A stretch of DNA of 64,000 bases from Linum tenue (GCA_946122785.1 CAMGYJ010000008.1:21849475-21913474); one strand, 5' to 3'. Shown: positions 1 to 11,749, numbered from the stretch's first letter. Made by a program: numbers and translations. The notes: generated from the sequence alone by a model not told the origin.

Positions 1-560
1 TGGCAATGGGTCGGGTTGGGTCGGGTTTTGCCAAACTCAAACCCATGGGTTTATTCGTCAAAAAATCCCAGGGGAAAAACCCATCGGGTTTGGAAAACTC
101 AAATCCAACCCAACCCGCTGGGTATCCGCGGGTTCATGGGTACCCATGGATTTTTGTGGTAAACATATACAATACCAAGTTCATATCAAAATAAAATCCA
201 AACGCCAATTTCCCCATACAAATTATCCATACATAAAACACTAGTTTAGAAAATTCAAACAAGTCACAATTCCACTAAATAAAAGCACACATAATAAGTG
301 TAGTGAGAGTTAGATTAGAGAAAATTAGAATTAGGGTAGGGTTTGGGGAGAGTAGGGCGACATAATAAGTGTAGACGGGTATCCATGGGTATAGTATCCC
401 TAAACCCAAACCCAACCCAAGCTGGGGAACAGTGTACAGGTTTAAACCTGGACCTGGGCCGAAACCTGTCAACGCGGATTTGTCCCGCGTTGACCAGGTT
501 GGGTTCGGTAGAGTAACCGTGGGTCCGAGTTTTGTTGTCATCCCTAGTCTCACGCCATAG
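1..560. repeat. GGGT/ACCC-rich dispersed repeat
   Basis: The first ~160 bases are dense in GGGTTTGGG, CATGGGTACCCATGG and ACCCAACCC words. Similar words return in inverted form at about 375-550 (GGGTATCCATGGGTATAG, then AAACCCAAACCCAACCC). The layout suggests an old inverted-repeat element, or the end of one cut by the window edge. No target-site duplication was found. Short open frames here are low-complexity and I do not call them genes. Confidence 0.4.
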
Positions 561-1020
561 GTTTTACACACCCATGGTTGTTCATATTTCCTAACCGGAT
601 AGCTTACCACCATCCAAATCATGTTATAGTCCATGAAGGGTTATCTTGAAGTTAATCCATTCACAAATTTATGTAACATGTTAGTATATAGAGGTTAGAT
701 ACTTTTCTCATCTCATGCATCATTATGAATGAAAAAATATCCAAAAATATTTGACAAAATTATCACTCATCCATGCCACATAAATGAATTGGAACAATAT
801 GGTTAACGTATTAATATCTTGCTAGTTGCTTTTGCAAACAAACAAGCTCGCATTGACTTTATCCAACTAATTTCGACTTGGAAAATAATAACCTTTTTAT
901 ATATTCACTGTGTAAATACATAATGTACATAGGTATATACATATACTATTACCATATGTATATACACACACATACATATGTCTCTAATCCTTAAAAGGAG
1001 AATATTATATACATATAGTC
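561..1020. other. AT-rich intergenic sequence
   Basis: AT-rich sequence with short ATAC/TATA runs near 900-1000. I see no gene, RNA or mobile-element boundary here. Confidence 0.5.
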
Positions 1021-2270
1021 AAGGTTAGAGGGACATTCATCGATCTCTACCTCGGAGTATTCCTTTTCGTGCTCCGATTTCTCAACTTCCTCTTTTTCCA
1101 TTACATCCTAGCACTCACCCATAGTGAAGTACTAATCATCAATAGACATGTCAGATAGAGTCAAATAGTTGGTTCGATGCTCTCCGCCAACATCGTTATA
1201 TACCCAATCCCTGCTGTCACCAAAGAAATCTAACCATTCTTCATCGACGACCTCCATTTAAGGAGTAGATAGATATCTGAACTCAGGATAAGATTCAATG
1301 TTAATGATTTTGATAACGTCGTCATCATCATAATTGTTGATGGGAATCGAAGGATTTGGAATGCTTCCAACTATTGCAGTCAAAATCGTGTATTAAAACG
1401 TAAAAATTTATGTTTTTAGGTATCCAGGCCACCAAAACGTTTCAGTTTCTACCTAAAGTCGCTTAGTCACAAAAATTGGTAAAAACATGAGTAAAGTCGG
1501 TAAAATCGCTTAAAATCGCGATTCTGAAGCGTTTTTATACGATTTTGATTATCTCATAAAAATGTACTAATTGGCCCAAAATGATGTAATTTTGGAGACA
1601 TATCGGCAAAAAATAAAAAAAAGGAAAACATGATTCATCACTCGTTCTACAACTAGTGTCGAGATAGGGGCTTCACACTAGGTTGAAAAGACACCTAATG
1701 GTATTCTCAACAGTCGCTGACCTTCTATCAGTCTTCTCCCTTAATCTTCACCTGTGGCTCTTACCTAGGTTACGATAAAAGTTTATAGGTAATTGATCGT
1801 ATGTAATTATGTAAACTCAAACCAGCTTATGAGAATTTGGATTCTCAAGCTCGTTTACGGGTTACGATTTACGTTTATGTGCTTATTATTAAGATGTTAT
1901 GAGTTTTCTCTACTTTTGAGTCAACACAAATTAGTTTATGTGTTAGATATTACATTTTAATTTTGAAATTCATGTAGTTATTCACTTATCTAAAATCTAC
2001 AGACTCACATTTTACATACTATATGTTGTACTTAACATATTTTAGCTATTTTAGAGGGTGCGTAAAAAACATACTATGCTTTTACGCTTTGATTCTACGT
2101 TTTACGATTTTACCCATTTTCCGCTTCTAGATAGAATCGCGCTTTTAACTGCATTGCTTCCAAACATCTTGTTCTAATTCAATCATAAATAGAATGAACA
2201 AGTTTCCATCTCCATCATTAACAACTAGTAGTGGCCTACTCGCTGACGCTTCGCGTGTGAGTGTGAACAT
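1021..2270 (-). pseudogene. Decayed acidic open frame interrupted by a MITE
   Basis: Read on the minus strand, about 2270-2156 and then 1370-1021 give a continuous protein-like, Asp/Glu-rich frame once the MITE at 1371-2155 is removed. It contains words such as DDDDVIKI and EEWLDFFGD and is broken by several stops. I do not recognise the family. It may be a decayed transposon protein or a host gene relic; only the interruption by the MITE is clear. Confidence 0.3.
1371..2155. mobile_element. hAT-type MITE with 8-bp target-site duplication
   Basis: A 785-bp insertion flanked by the direct repeat GCTTCCAA (1363-1370 and 2156-2163). The left end reads CTATTGCAGTCAAAATCG, and the inverted right end reads AATGCAGTTAAAAGCG, giving short imperfect terminal inverted repeats. 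An 8-bp duplication is typical of hAT transposition. The interior is AT-rich with several AAAACG/TTTTACG words near both ends, resembling subterminal binding repeats. No transposase coding is visible, so it would depend on a transposase made elsewhere. Confidence 0.65.
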
Positions 2271-2469
2271 AATATTAAGTAAAAAAAAAAGACTGTGTGA
2301 TTACCATAAGTGGCGAATAGAGGACAATAACAATTCATTGCTAGCATCTCATTGTTGTTTGAGATGACAATGGTGAGTTTAATGGAATATTGCAACGTTT
2401 TTAAATTGCATTAGATTGTTGTGATACAGCAAAGACATATTTAATAATGCCAAAAATTTGGTAGTGCTC

Positions 2470-2935
2470 GTGAAAGATGATGCCAGACAACTTAGGATTC
2501 TACTGACACTCTGACAGTGTTTCGAGATGAGCTTTGAATTGGTGGAAGTGGGACAACATAAGATTTCCCCGACAATGTTTTGAGATGTACCGCGAAGTGG
2601 TGGGCGAATCAACATGTAATAAATGTAAATTCAATGGATAATAGCTATTATGGAGAAACCAGTGAACAATACGTAAAAATCTAGTGGACAATAACTGCGG
2701 CGGGAAACCCAAAGGACAATATATGCAGACCAGAGGACAATAGCTTAACACAGAGGTTATAGAATGGGAAATAGGGTAAAAGAAGGAATTTCAAATTGAG
2801 GAACTTAGGAGAAGGGTATGCGAGTGAAGGAAAGCAAACCACATAAACATTGCCCACTTGCACTTGGAAGAGAGTTTGGGAGTTACTCTCAAATAGTGAC
2901 AAAAGATTGGAGTGTCGAGTGATTGGTCTAAGATA
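2470..2935 (-). repeat. R-family fragment (head part)
   Basis: On the minus strand this matches the head section of the R repeat described at 33774-36082. Shared words are CAAGTGCAAGTGGGCAA, TTCTATAACCTCTGTG, TATTGTTCACTGG and the CATCTCGAAACACTGTC section. It is diverged from the copies inside the duplicated locus and lacks the tail section. Confidence 0.5.
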
Positions 2936-2987
2936 CAGTGCATAATCCTTGATTATTGTATAACTAGATTTAGGTTTTTTTATTTTA

Positions 2988-3434
2988 GGGTAAATACAAT
3001 TTAATATCCAAACCTTTTATTTTAAACAATATAATAGCCAAACTTTTTCGAAAACAATCTAATATCCAAATCGTCAACTTTTTGTCTGTTTGACCGTTAG
3101 TTGACACTTCAAAAAAGTTCGAAGTACGACACTTCATCAATATCCATCGATATCTTCTCTGAAAAACCACCAACATATCGTAGTTCCAAACCCGAGAAGT
3201 CCATGACTCCACCATGATGATATAGAATATCTAAATATTCAGTCATCTGCAATGCCAAAACAAGAAACAAAGTTGTATTGTGACAATTTCCCCTAAACAA
3301 AGCTTTTTTGAGTGTTAACTAATGGTCAAACGAACGGAAAGTTGACGATTTGGATATTAGATTGTTTTCGAAAAGGTTTGGCTATTATATTGTTTAAAAT
3401 GAAAGGTTTGGATATTAAATTGTATTTTTTACCC
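2988..3434. mobile_element. Mutator-type MITE with long inverted repeats and 9-bp TSD
   Basis: A 447-bp element bounded by the 9-bp direct repeat TTTATTTTA (2979-2987 and 3435-3443). Its ends are inverted copies of each other over more than 100 bases. The left end begins GGGTAAATACAATTTAATAT and the right end is its complement with a small insertion. Long terminal inverted repeats with 9-bp duplications are the Mutator (MULE) signature. The centre holds a fragment of coding sequence, annotated separately, which links this deletion derivative to its parent family. Confidence 0.8.
3112..3255 (-). pseudogene. MULE transposase N-terminal fragment (PB1-like domain)
   Basis: The minus strand encodes about 45 residues starting MTEYLDILYHHGGVM and continuing with LRYVGG and DIDEVSYFEL. 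The pattern HHGG, then YVGG, then D-D-E-S resembles the PB1-like domain that opens many plant MuDR-family transposases. The start is preceded by a pyrimidine-rich stretch and GCATTGCAG, which could be a splice acceptor kept from the parent gene. The rest of the transposase is missing, so the fragment is not functional by itself. Confidence 0.5.
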
Positions 3435-3659
3435 TTTATTTTAAGTAGTATGAAGAGTGATAAATGACAATTAAATATTTCTACTATCATGTAGACAATC
3501 ATTCTACACTACGGTATATTCATATCATCATGATATACTTTCAAACCACATGGTATAAGATTGTATCACAAAGTATTACCACTATGGTATGGTCATAGGC
3601 TACAAACGAGTCGAGTCAAGTCGAGTTTAAGAGTTTGAGAGTCACTAAAGAATAATATA

Positions 3660-4335
3660 ACTTGCATATTTGTTTTTTATATATTAATAAGTTAGTAATG
3701 GATCTTTGGTAGAGGCCGTGGCAAAAAGTGGAGGGTGAAAAATTAAAATTTCACCAATAGTGTTTCAAGATGGACTACGAATTAGTGGGTGAATTGGCAG
3801 GAAATAAATGATAACTCAGTGGATAATAGATATCACGGAGAAACCAGTGAACAATAGTTGAGAAGCTAGTGAACAATAACTGCACTGAGAAACCCAGAGG
3901 ATTATAGATGTAGAGACAATAGATAAACACAATGGTTCATGAATGAAAGAGGGGCAAAAGAAGGTACTCCAAAATTGAGGAGCTTAGAAGAAGGGTATGA
4001 GAGTGAAAGAAAGCAAACCAAATAAGGATTACACTTGGAAGTGTTTGAGAGTGACTAATGAATAGTAACTCACATCTTATATAATAAAAACTCAGTGGAT
4101 AATAGCTATTACCGAGAAAACAGTGAACAATAGTTGAAAAGCTAGTGGGCAATAACTGCAGTGGGAAACCTAGAGAATAATAGTTGTAGACCAGCAAACA
4201 ACAGATGAAGACAGTGGTTCATGAATGAGAGAGTGAGGTAAAAGAAGATACTCCTAAATTGAGGAGGTTAGAAGAAGGGTATAAGAGTAAAGGAAAGCAA
4301 GCCACATAAAGATTGCCCAAGCAACCATTTTTGTG
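3660..4335 (-). repeat. Two R-family fragments in tandem
   Basis: Two diverged copies of the R head section lie head to tail on the minus strand (about 4335-4086 and 4085-3700). The second begins with a TTATATAAGATGTGAGTTACTA-like start resembling the TATATAAAAGCC heads of the R copies in the duplicated locus. Both contain the TTGTTCACTGGTTTC-type words. No coding sequence is seen. Confidence 0.5.
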
Positions 4336-4344
4336 TAAAACTCG

Positions 4345-4860
4345 GGAAGAAGAGGGGTTTTAACTTACCAGGAGCACAATTTCAATGGGATATTGGGAAG
4401 AAATGACAGGGGTTTCAGCCTTGCTCTGAACCAGAGTGTTGCATATGAAGGTGGCAGTGGGGGAGGCAAAGATGGCAGGAGTTTGTATGGAATCTGGAGG
4501 AGGAGTCTTTCTCCTCGAGAAGTATCTGGAAGCAAAGGAACAAGGGAAATGGAATTAGAACTATAATTGAAGGAAATGAAATCTCGATGCAAAGTGGAAA
4601 GAAACAAAAGAAAACTCAACCCCATACTCTTCCTCGGAGGCTCCGACCTTGCAGAAACTCATCCGGTCACTAACTCACCAAGACTGCGATCCTAATTTAC
4701 CGTCGGTAATAGATCCACCATTAACCGATAGCATTGAGTCGAACAGAGAGCTGCTGCTCAACCACGAGCCCATCGATGCTGAAGAGCCTGAAACATCTGC
4801 CGATGACGTATTTGAGGCGATCGAGAGCCACCATATCTGAGAACACGAAGCTAGAAGAAA
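4345..4860 (-). other. Possible minus-strand exon pair, unrecognised
   Basis: On the minus strand a pyrimidine-rich run ending TTGCTTCCAG (about 4535-4525) is followed by ~155 bases open in more than one frame, ending CTCCTG|GTAAGT near 4365, a good splice donor. Farther upstream, CGTGTTCTCAG near 4840 is a good acceptor and GGTAAATTAG or TTGGTGAGT near 4690 are donor-like. Joined frames give Ser- and Pro-rich peptides without a family I recognise. The plus strand of 4649-4840 is also open for 63 residues (acidic, ends ESHHI), so strand and reality are both uncertain. Exons beyond 4345 are replaced by R repeats. Confidence 0.25.
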
Positions 4861-5083
4861 AAGTAGGTCAGAGATGGCTTCTGCAATGAAATCCTCCTAT
4901 CCAACCTGCCGACGACAATGATGGGAGGGGGTTTCGCGAAACGATGAACGCGAATGAGCCTGAAGCAAATTATTTATTTGTTTTTATTTAATTTTTTCAA
5001 AATGGTTTGGATCAAAATTATAAATAATGAGATTATTTGAATTTTCAGAATTTTTTAAGGTATACCCATACCCATCTATTTTT

Positions 5084-5790
5084 TATGAGAGGTACTAATT
5101 AACGCCCTAGATTTTTAAAATTTGTCTCCCTAATTTTCCATTTTGACATTTTTGCCATGCGTTTTTATTTCCAATCTCTAACAAATCTTTGCCCTAGGAT
5201 TCTGCACCGTCGTCGTAATTCACCTGGGAGTCGCCATCGCCGCCCTAGAGATTACTCGCATCGGCACCGCCGCCCTAAACCCATCCGGCCCCAATCCCCA
5301 CCGGTGGAATTCTATCTCCAGTTCACGAAGTCCTCTTCTCCACCTTCACTGTTGTGCCGCTCAAAGACGAAGAAGATAAGAAAGATCCATTGCTCTGGTT
5401 CGGCGGTTGCGCGCCTTCTCTGTTGCTCTGTCTGCCCCGTCGTCACCGCCATGCCTGCTCCTTGTGCCGATCGGGCTCCATCGTCTCTGCTGCTGCTGTC
5501 TAGAGATGTTGAGGAGGAAGAAGTAACCGCAACGCCTCTGTTTCTTCTTCATCCTTGAGCAGCACAGCAGCGGAGGAGAATTCCGCCGGCGACGAGCAGA
5601 GGGATTTGGGGGCGTGGATTGGGGGCGACGAGCAAAGGGAGGAAGGGAGGAGTCTTCTGCCGCCGACGAGCAGAGGGCATGGGAGTGGCGACTGGCAGAG
5701 GGGCGCTAGGGATTAGGGCGATGGATTGGGCGGCGACCGTTTTAGAAATTGGGGTAGGATCGTCTATTTGAGTATATTAGGGTTATTTGG
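5084..5790. other. GC-rich insert between 25-bp direct repeats
   Basis: The phrase GGTATACCCATACCCATC plus a T run occurs at 5059 and again at 5791, flanking ~700 bases of different composition. The insert is rich in CGCCGCC, GACGAGCAGAGGG and GCCCTAG words and looks like a plant 5' UTR/first-exon region. A plus-strand frame of 133 residues (5157-5558) is Arg/Pro/Ser-rich low-complexity sequence and I do not regard it as a gene. The right repeat leads into a GGGTACCC-type repeat at 5791-5960. Copy 2 has the same insert at about 32784-33488. Confidence 0.35.
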
Positions 5791-6070
5791 GGTATACCCA
5801 TACCCATCTATTTTTAATTAGGGTTATGGGTACCCAAATATCCGTAATTTATTTTACGGGATTGAATTTGGGAACAAAAAATTTTACAATTACCCACAGG
5901 TTACTTGTTAATACTCATTTGAGTATTATGGGTACGGGTAACCATACTATACATCTAAGAGGAGAGAAGAGGAGCTACGGGGGAGAAACATAAACGTGAG
6001 CCACGATAAACTGAACAAACATTTCTCATGCTTACATGATATAAGCAAAAGCCCGCTCCCTATCGTTTTG

Positions 6071-6677
6071 CGTATCAGAAAAATAGATTTTTTTAATGTT
6101 GACCCAGAAGTGAAAATAATCTTATTTCATTCTTAATCATTCTTTTCATAGGTTTGTTATTTACAATAGCATATGGTCGATGAACTTTCATAAGGTAGAA
6201 AGGTTGTCGAATAGATTATTTATGTTTAAACTTCTTTAATGACGCTATTGTTTCAATTTGTATGGTTAGTAGTAGATATTGTTGTACCTTTTGCAGAATT
6301 AAGCAGCTTCTTTTCAAGAAGTATTTAAAAAATAGTTTTGTGTTTAGCTAAAAAATATGAGAATTACTTACTAATATAAGAGATAATGTAAAATGACTAA
6401 AAAATTTTCTAACATAAAATATGAATACAAATTCTAAAAATTAAAAATTATTTAAATGAATCACGTTAGATTTATTTCATCTTAAATAATACAATTTTTC
6501 AAATTTTTTTTTATAATGATATAAATGAAAGAAAATTTTATTTTTTAGAAAAATAATAATATATGGTACAATTTTGTATTTTCAAATTGGAGCTTCTACT
6601 TTTAAGTTACGAAACATAAAACTTCTAAAATTCTGGCTAAACATAGACGTACTCCTTTGACTTTTTTTTGGGTTTGA
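6071..6677. repeat. R element tail, left unit, cut by inversion
   Basis: This is the outer tail of the left R element. It contains the inverted counterpart of the right R tail, including GTTGACCCAGAAGTGAAAAT, the CATATGGTCGATGAAC section and TTTATGTTTAAACTTCTT. In copy 2 it continues straight into the R body (34381 onward). Here it stops at GGGTTTGA (6677), where LINE ORF2 sequence begins abruptly on the opposite strand, marking the left inversion breakpoint. Confidence 0.75.
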
Positions 6678-8459
6678 AAGGGCCATTCGACTCTATCATA
6701 GGCCTTTTCCATGTCAACCTTTAGGGCCATGAACCCCTTCTTCCCCTTAGTTTTAGTTTTTAAATAGTGCATAAGCTCATGCCCTAGTAAAATGTTATCC
6801 ACTATCTGACGCTCCTTAATGAAACCATTCTGACCTTCTGAGACCACTTGAGGGAGGATAGTGGACAACCGCTCCGCCAAAATCTTTGTTATGATCTTAT
6901 AAACAAATTGGCACAAGCTTATAGGGCGCAGTTGCTTCATTGTCTCCACATTATCCACTTTAGGAATTAATGTGAGCCACGTGTGATTAAAGCTTCGGAG
7001 TAGTCTCCCAGAAGTAAAGAAAGAACAGACGGCATCAATAACCGATGGGCCCACAATACCCCAGAAGGCTTTAAAAAATTTCCCAGTAAAACCATCAGAC
7101 CCAGGAGCTTGTTTCGAACCCATAGCAAAAACAGTCTTACGAACTTCCTCTGGAAGCACAACCGCCGTTAAGGCTTCATTCATGCTTGGAGTTACACTTT
7201 GGGCAATGGGCAAATTTTGAATCCGGGTCCGCATGTCCTGAACCTGATTTTCAGACGTGAATAAGGTACTATACAAATTAGTAGCAATATCCGCTTTGCC
7301 CTTTTCATCTGTAACCCAAGCCCCATCATCAGCACGAAGCCCACTCACAAAATTCCTTTTCCGCCGAGTCCTCGTCACCGTATGAAATACGAAGAGTTCT
7401 GATCACCCTTCTTTAGCCAACGGACTCTGGATTTTTGTTGCCAGTACTCTTCCTCCGCCTCCCACTGTCTACTTAACTCCGCCTCAAGGATGCGGATCTC
7501 ATCCCAATTGATGGGATGGTTCTGCTTGATATGCTCAATTTCAGATTGCAAAGTCTTTATATTTCTCAATGAATTAGTCGTCCCTGCTCGGCTCCAGTCA
7601 TACAACAGATGCCGTAGCTTCTTGAGCCGCTCCCATAATCTAAACATGGGGGTTCCTTGGACATCCTCATGCCAGACATACGCCACCATGGCCCTTACTT
7701 CAGGGTTCTCTGCCCACCTGGCATCAAATCGGACAGAGGTCTACTATTACGGACATACGGTTTGTCAGAAAGCAGAAGCGCTCGATGATCAGATCCTTGG
7801 TCCGTAAAGTGTTTCACTAGGGTATCCGGGAAGCACTCTTGCCAGGTTTGGGAGCAAAGAGCTCTGTCTAAACGTTCACGCACACAAGCAGTGCCCATAC
7901 GTTTATTTGTCCAAGTAAAAGTATCCCCCTAATACCCTGGATCGATGAGACCCATATCACGGATGAACTCACGTAAGCTAACCGATTGAAGGGCATTCCA
8001 AGGATTCCCCCATCTTTTTCACATTCTTGCAACGTAGAATTGAAGTCCCCTATGATAACATAGGGTCTAGATAAACCGTCACAATAGCCCACGCAAATGC
8101 TCAAGCTGGAGGCTCTTATAGCAGCATGACAGCTAATGTAGACAAAAATCACCACATAAGAAACGTTCCTTTCATTAACTTGATACAAAAATACAAAAAT
8201 TCGAATGAAATAAAACCGAAGCATCAACTTCGGGGGACCACGCTACAACCAGACCACCAGACGCATCAACCGCAATCGACAAAAAAACAACAAGAATTAA
8301 GAAAACCTAGACCCCGCATACGCCGGGCAACTACTCTCCGTCTCGATCGCGTTTCCGAAAAGAACACGAGATCCGGCTTATTAGAATGAACCAAACCAAA
8401 CGCTGTTTGGAATGTGAGGGATGTCCAATTCCTCTCACATTCCAGGCTAGCAGCCTCAT
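6678..8459 (-). pseudogene. LINE ORF2 N-terminal part (endonuclease and start of RT)
   Basis: The ORF2 start at 8459 overlaps the end of ORF1 by the ATGA arrangement. An AP-type endonuclease follows (NVRG, SETRSRR, IIGDFNST, FTWTNKR, GSDHRAL), then the reverse-transcriptase N-terminus (KAPGSDGF-like KQAPGSDGFTG, PISLCQFVYK, KVDMEKAYDRVEWP). The frame is broken by indels at 7700-8500 and by an in-frame stop near 7934 that copy 2 shares. At 6678 the coding sequence stops at the inversion breakpoint and reads into unrelated R sequence. Confidence 0.8.
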
Positions 8460-10481
8460 TGATCCGCTTGGGGCCACTCCAGGCTGGCTTCCTCCACCTT
8501 ATCAGTATCATCCAAATCTTCCACGAAATTGCTTTTGGGAACCGGGCTTTCTGCCTCCTTCCCTGTTATCTCTCCAGATGTCGTTTCTTCGTGCTCGCAT
8601 CTTAGCAGTTAAGTTCGAACCATATTCGTCAAGAGTATTAATTAGCACATTTTCCCCCATACGAACTTGATTCTCAGCCACAGAATGTCCCATATCAGCC
8701 ATGGTCATCCCTTTTTCAAAGGCCTCAATCACCTGGTGAACACGGTTTTGGACCGGCCCATTCTTTTAAAAGTGGCCTGACTTGGGGCGGATGCTACGCC
8801 GCACTTCAAAATTCTGCATCTCATCTCCTGACAAAGAATCAGCCGACACCCAGGATTCCGGGCTTGGCTTGGAACTTTCATCTTGCTGCTCCTCTTCCGC
8901 TGGACTCACAGGCTCGCCTCCTCCCCTCCTCACCCTGCAACAGCTGTTCCGTTTCTTTCTCCAGCAAATGGCACGGGCCTTTCTCCCACGGGGCCTCAGT
9001 TCAGGGGGAGTATGATTATTCTCGCCCATAAACTCCTGTGTAGGGGGGATTGCCGCAGCGGCACCGCTTGTATACACACCATCCACCGGGCACCGGCACC
9101 GTGGAAGGGTGACGATCCACAGTTTGAGATTTCGACTGAGATTGGGCCACGACCTCACTGAGGAAGAATTCCTCTTCCGATTCTTCTTCAAGAATCAGTC
9201 GCCGAGGCCTTGCTTTTCCCTCTGGCTTCTTTGATTTAGGATCCCCCAAAGAGATCGGTTCAGGTGCTGCATTTCTTCGGCGACGCGTCGCATCCCCCTT
9301 CTTCCTTCCCCGATCTCCCGACCCGCCATTTGCTACTGTCGAAGCCCGCTTCATCTCTTCGGTTACCTTGCTACTAGCCCTTGGGCCATCAACCTCCATT
9401 GGACTCAGCGCTGACCCAGTCTTTGACTTACCCCGGCGGGCCAAATTACCTATGGCCAATTTGGGCCCCCTGGCAACCAAGAAGTGTTTCTGGTTCCGCC
9501 CCATATAGCGGGCTTCAGCGGCTGCCACCGGGCCTTTTGATGGGCCCATCTTCACAGGGTCCTCAGGCCCTTCCTCTGATCCACTAGCAAGAGACCTCCG
9601 CGGCCCATTCCTCCTGGAGCACGAACCTGCCTCCACACCACCTGTTAGATTCGGCCCAACCCTCTGGGCTCCCAATCCCCGGCCTGCAGTTGTTTGGTGG
9701 GGGCCCTGGACCTCAGGATTTATCCACACTGTCCGTGGATTCCTAGGAGCTTGGAAATGAGCTTCCTCCCCATCAAAGAGTCTTTTCCCCATTTCCTTGG
9801 TGGTCATGTGAGGCCCAATTTTTCTTTCCTTGCTGGCGGATCAAAATGGCATGCTTGACGGGCATGCCCCACACGACCGCATTTGAAACAGAAAATGGGG
9901 AGGTACTCATACTTAAATCGGATCCAAAACCTCCCCGTCTCATCATTAGTTTCCATGACTTGGGAACGGAGAGGTTCAGAAAAATCCACTAGGGCTTTCA
10001 CTTTCACAAACTTCCGGGCATTATCATCACTAGAAAAGACGCCAGCTTCCAAAACGCGTCCTATTGTGGAATTCACTATCTTCCGCCCAAATTGGTGAGT
10101 ACAGCAATCCTCTTGTATATCCCAGATTTGGATGCGGAAAGGGACACTGGCCAGCTCCTCAAACGTGCGGGAAGAAATTGAGGGACTCCATGGCTTCAGA
10201 TGTAGAATCCTATCCGCAACGATCCAGGGGGTTCGCTGCAAGACCCACGCTTTGGAAGCTTCCGACGGGAGAGTGAATTCGTAAAGATCGTGTGCTAGTT
10301 CCCGCACAATGATGCGCCCTTGACCTTGCCAAGGCCGGTTCACCGCATCCCGCAGCTCAGCAGTGGAGAACCGATTATCAGAAAAAAGTCTACCAATCAG
10401 CATACGTGATTTGTGCACACGAGTTGCTTGGATCTCCTCAAGGGAGAATTCCACCACTTGGTCATTGGTGATCCGTGCCAT
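8456..10481 (-). pseudogene. LINE ORF1 (DUF4283/zinc-knuckle protein), frameshifted
   Basis: RNA-binding ORF1 protein of a plant L1-type LINE. I place the start at 10481 (MARITND...), where a DUF4283-like domain begins; in-frame sequence upstream probably belongs to the leader. A CCHC knuckle CFKCGRVGHARQAC follows near residue 198. Relative to copy 2 one base is missing in an A/T run near 9815, shifting the frame just after the knuckle. More 1-2 base changes at 8730-9190 scramble the acidic C-terminal part. The shift points sit mostly in homopolymers, so consensus error is as likely as decay. Confidence 0.75.
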
Positions 10482-11749
10482 GATTTCCTCCTGAAAAGGA
10501 AGCAAATCAGCAGGTATATCAAGAATAGATTCAAGACCCACTCCTTCCGAGACAGGGAAGCACCAAAACAAATATCCAATAATCGCCAATGGGGCGTTAT
10601 TTCCCAAAACACGGAACAAAATGTCCGCCGGGTTCAGAAACCACTCACCAGATATCCGCCGATCCTCAGCCTTCACTTTCCTTCGCTGCCAGCCCTCCCG
10701 ATCAAACGTTTGCTTTTTTGCTGTATAGCAAGTAGGAAACTTTGGGGTAGGCAGGAGAGTTAAATAAGCCCACTGAGGAACTATGGGACGGCGTCGGGCA
10801 AAGTAGAATTTGGGTAGGAGTCTACAAGTTTGATTTTTAAAAATCAATCTGGTAGATATCTCTCCTCCTTTACCGAGATTTTGGCGATTGGGTTTGTGAC
10901 GTTGTCGACCGGGATTGGGATTCTGGTTAGGAACGTTGGGAATCCTATCCCAACACGTTTGCCAGAGTGAGTTAGCTCGCCGGCATACTGAATCCATCGG
11001 ACGGTCACCGGCCGAGCCGAACGTACAAAAGTCCCCCACCATCGACCCAGGCTTCGCCCCATTTCGGGGTCTGAATCCTGCCGCCATCAGTTCACTAGTG
11101 ACGATCGGCGGAACGGCCATACCTGGCCTGAAACGATTTTTACTAGACCCCCTTCATCTTCATTCTGCACAAATGGCGAGGGGATCGTGAAACGCCAGAT
11201 CTGCGTACCAAAAGTCCTTGTCCCATTCCGGGCTCTGAGTACTTCCTGATCTAAACCAAATCTATCCTTCTTTGTCCCGTTCAATTGACTTTTCAGATTC
11301 ACTGTAGGATCCCCCCCACCGGTCCATCAAGCTCTTCCTGAGCAGGGATCCGGAAACACCATCCCGGTTTCCTACAGCCCCTGAAGCGTTTGAAACTATC
11401 CTCCGTCGAGGGGAAATCCATCGTGCGTTTTCTTTTTCGCCTGGATTTCTCATCCCCCTGATTATACCAGGATGCAGGGATCCTCTTAGACTTCCTCTGT
11501 CGTTGCTGCGTCTCCGGTGTCGCCGCTCTGAGCTGCTGAGGATATCCAGCGAATTGATTCTCAAAGTTTCGCTCATTCCCTGGCCCAAATTGCAAGCCTT
11601 GATTAGCAAGCACCACCGCCAGAGCTCTGATTGCGATCCTGGCGAGGGTTGCTCCGATGCCGACAAGGAAGAGAAACGCCTCCGACCAAAGAAATTTGAG
11701 GAGAGAGGGGAGAGCTTTTAGCTTCATTTTTTTTTTTTTTAGGATATCA

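Larger units (their letters stand above)
6678..11749 (-). mobile_element. LINE (plant L1 type), 5' part, displaced by inversion
   Basis: This is the 5' two-thirds of the LINE that is whole in copy 2 at 38296-45722: 5' leader, ORF1, endonuclease and the N-terminal half of the reverse transcriptase, all on the minus strand. The 5' end abuts one 17-bp target-site duplication (CGGCCTTGGAAAATGAT at 11750-11766). The other duplication is at 18028-18044 beside the 3' part on the opposite strand. Fragments correspond to ORF1 (8456-10481), endonuclease (about 7920-8459) and reverse transcriptase (6678-7900). Compared with copy 2, several single-base losses at about 7700-9830 break the frames. Confidence 0.88.

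Noticed and set aside
5157..5558. 133-residue plus-strand frame (and its copy at 32855-33256)
   Set aside because: Arg/Pro/Ser-rich sequence from a GC-rich CGCCGCC tract, open on both strands, with no domain or splice context. It looks like UTR-type composition, not a protein.
6602..6677. C-terminal extension of the minus-strand LINE frame past the breakpoint
   Set aside because: The frame reads into R sequence beyond 6678; copy 2 shows the true continuation, so the tail is an artefact of the inversion.
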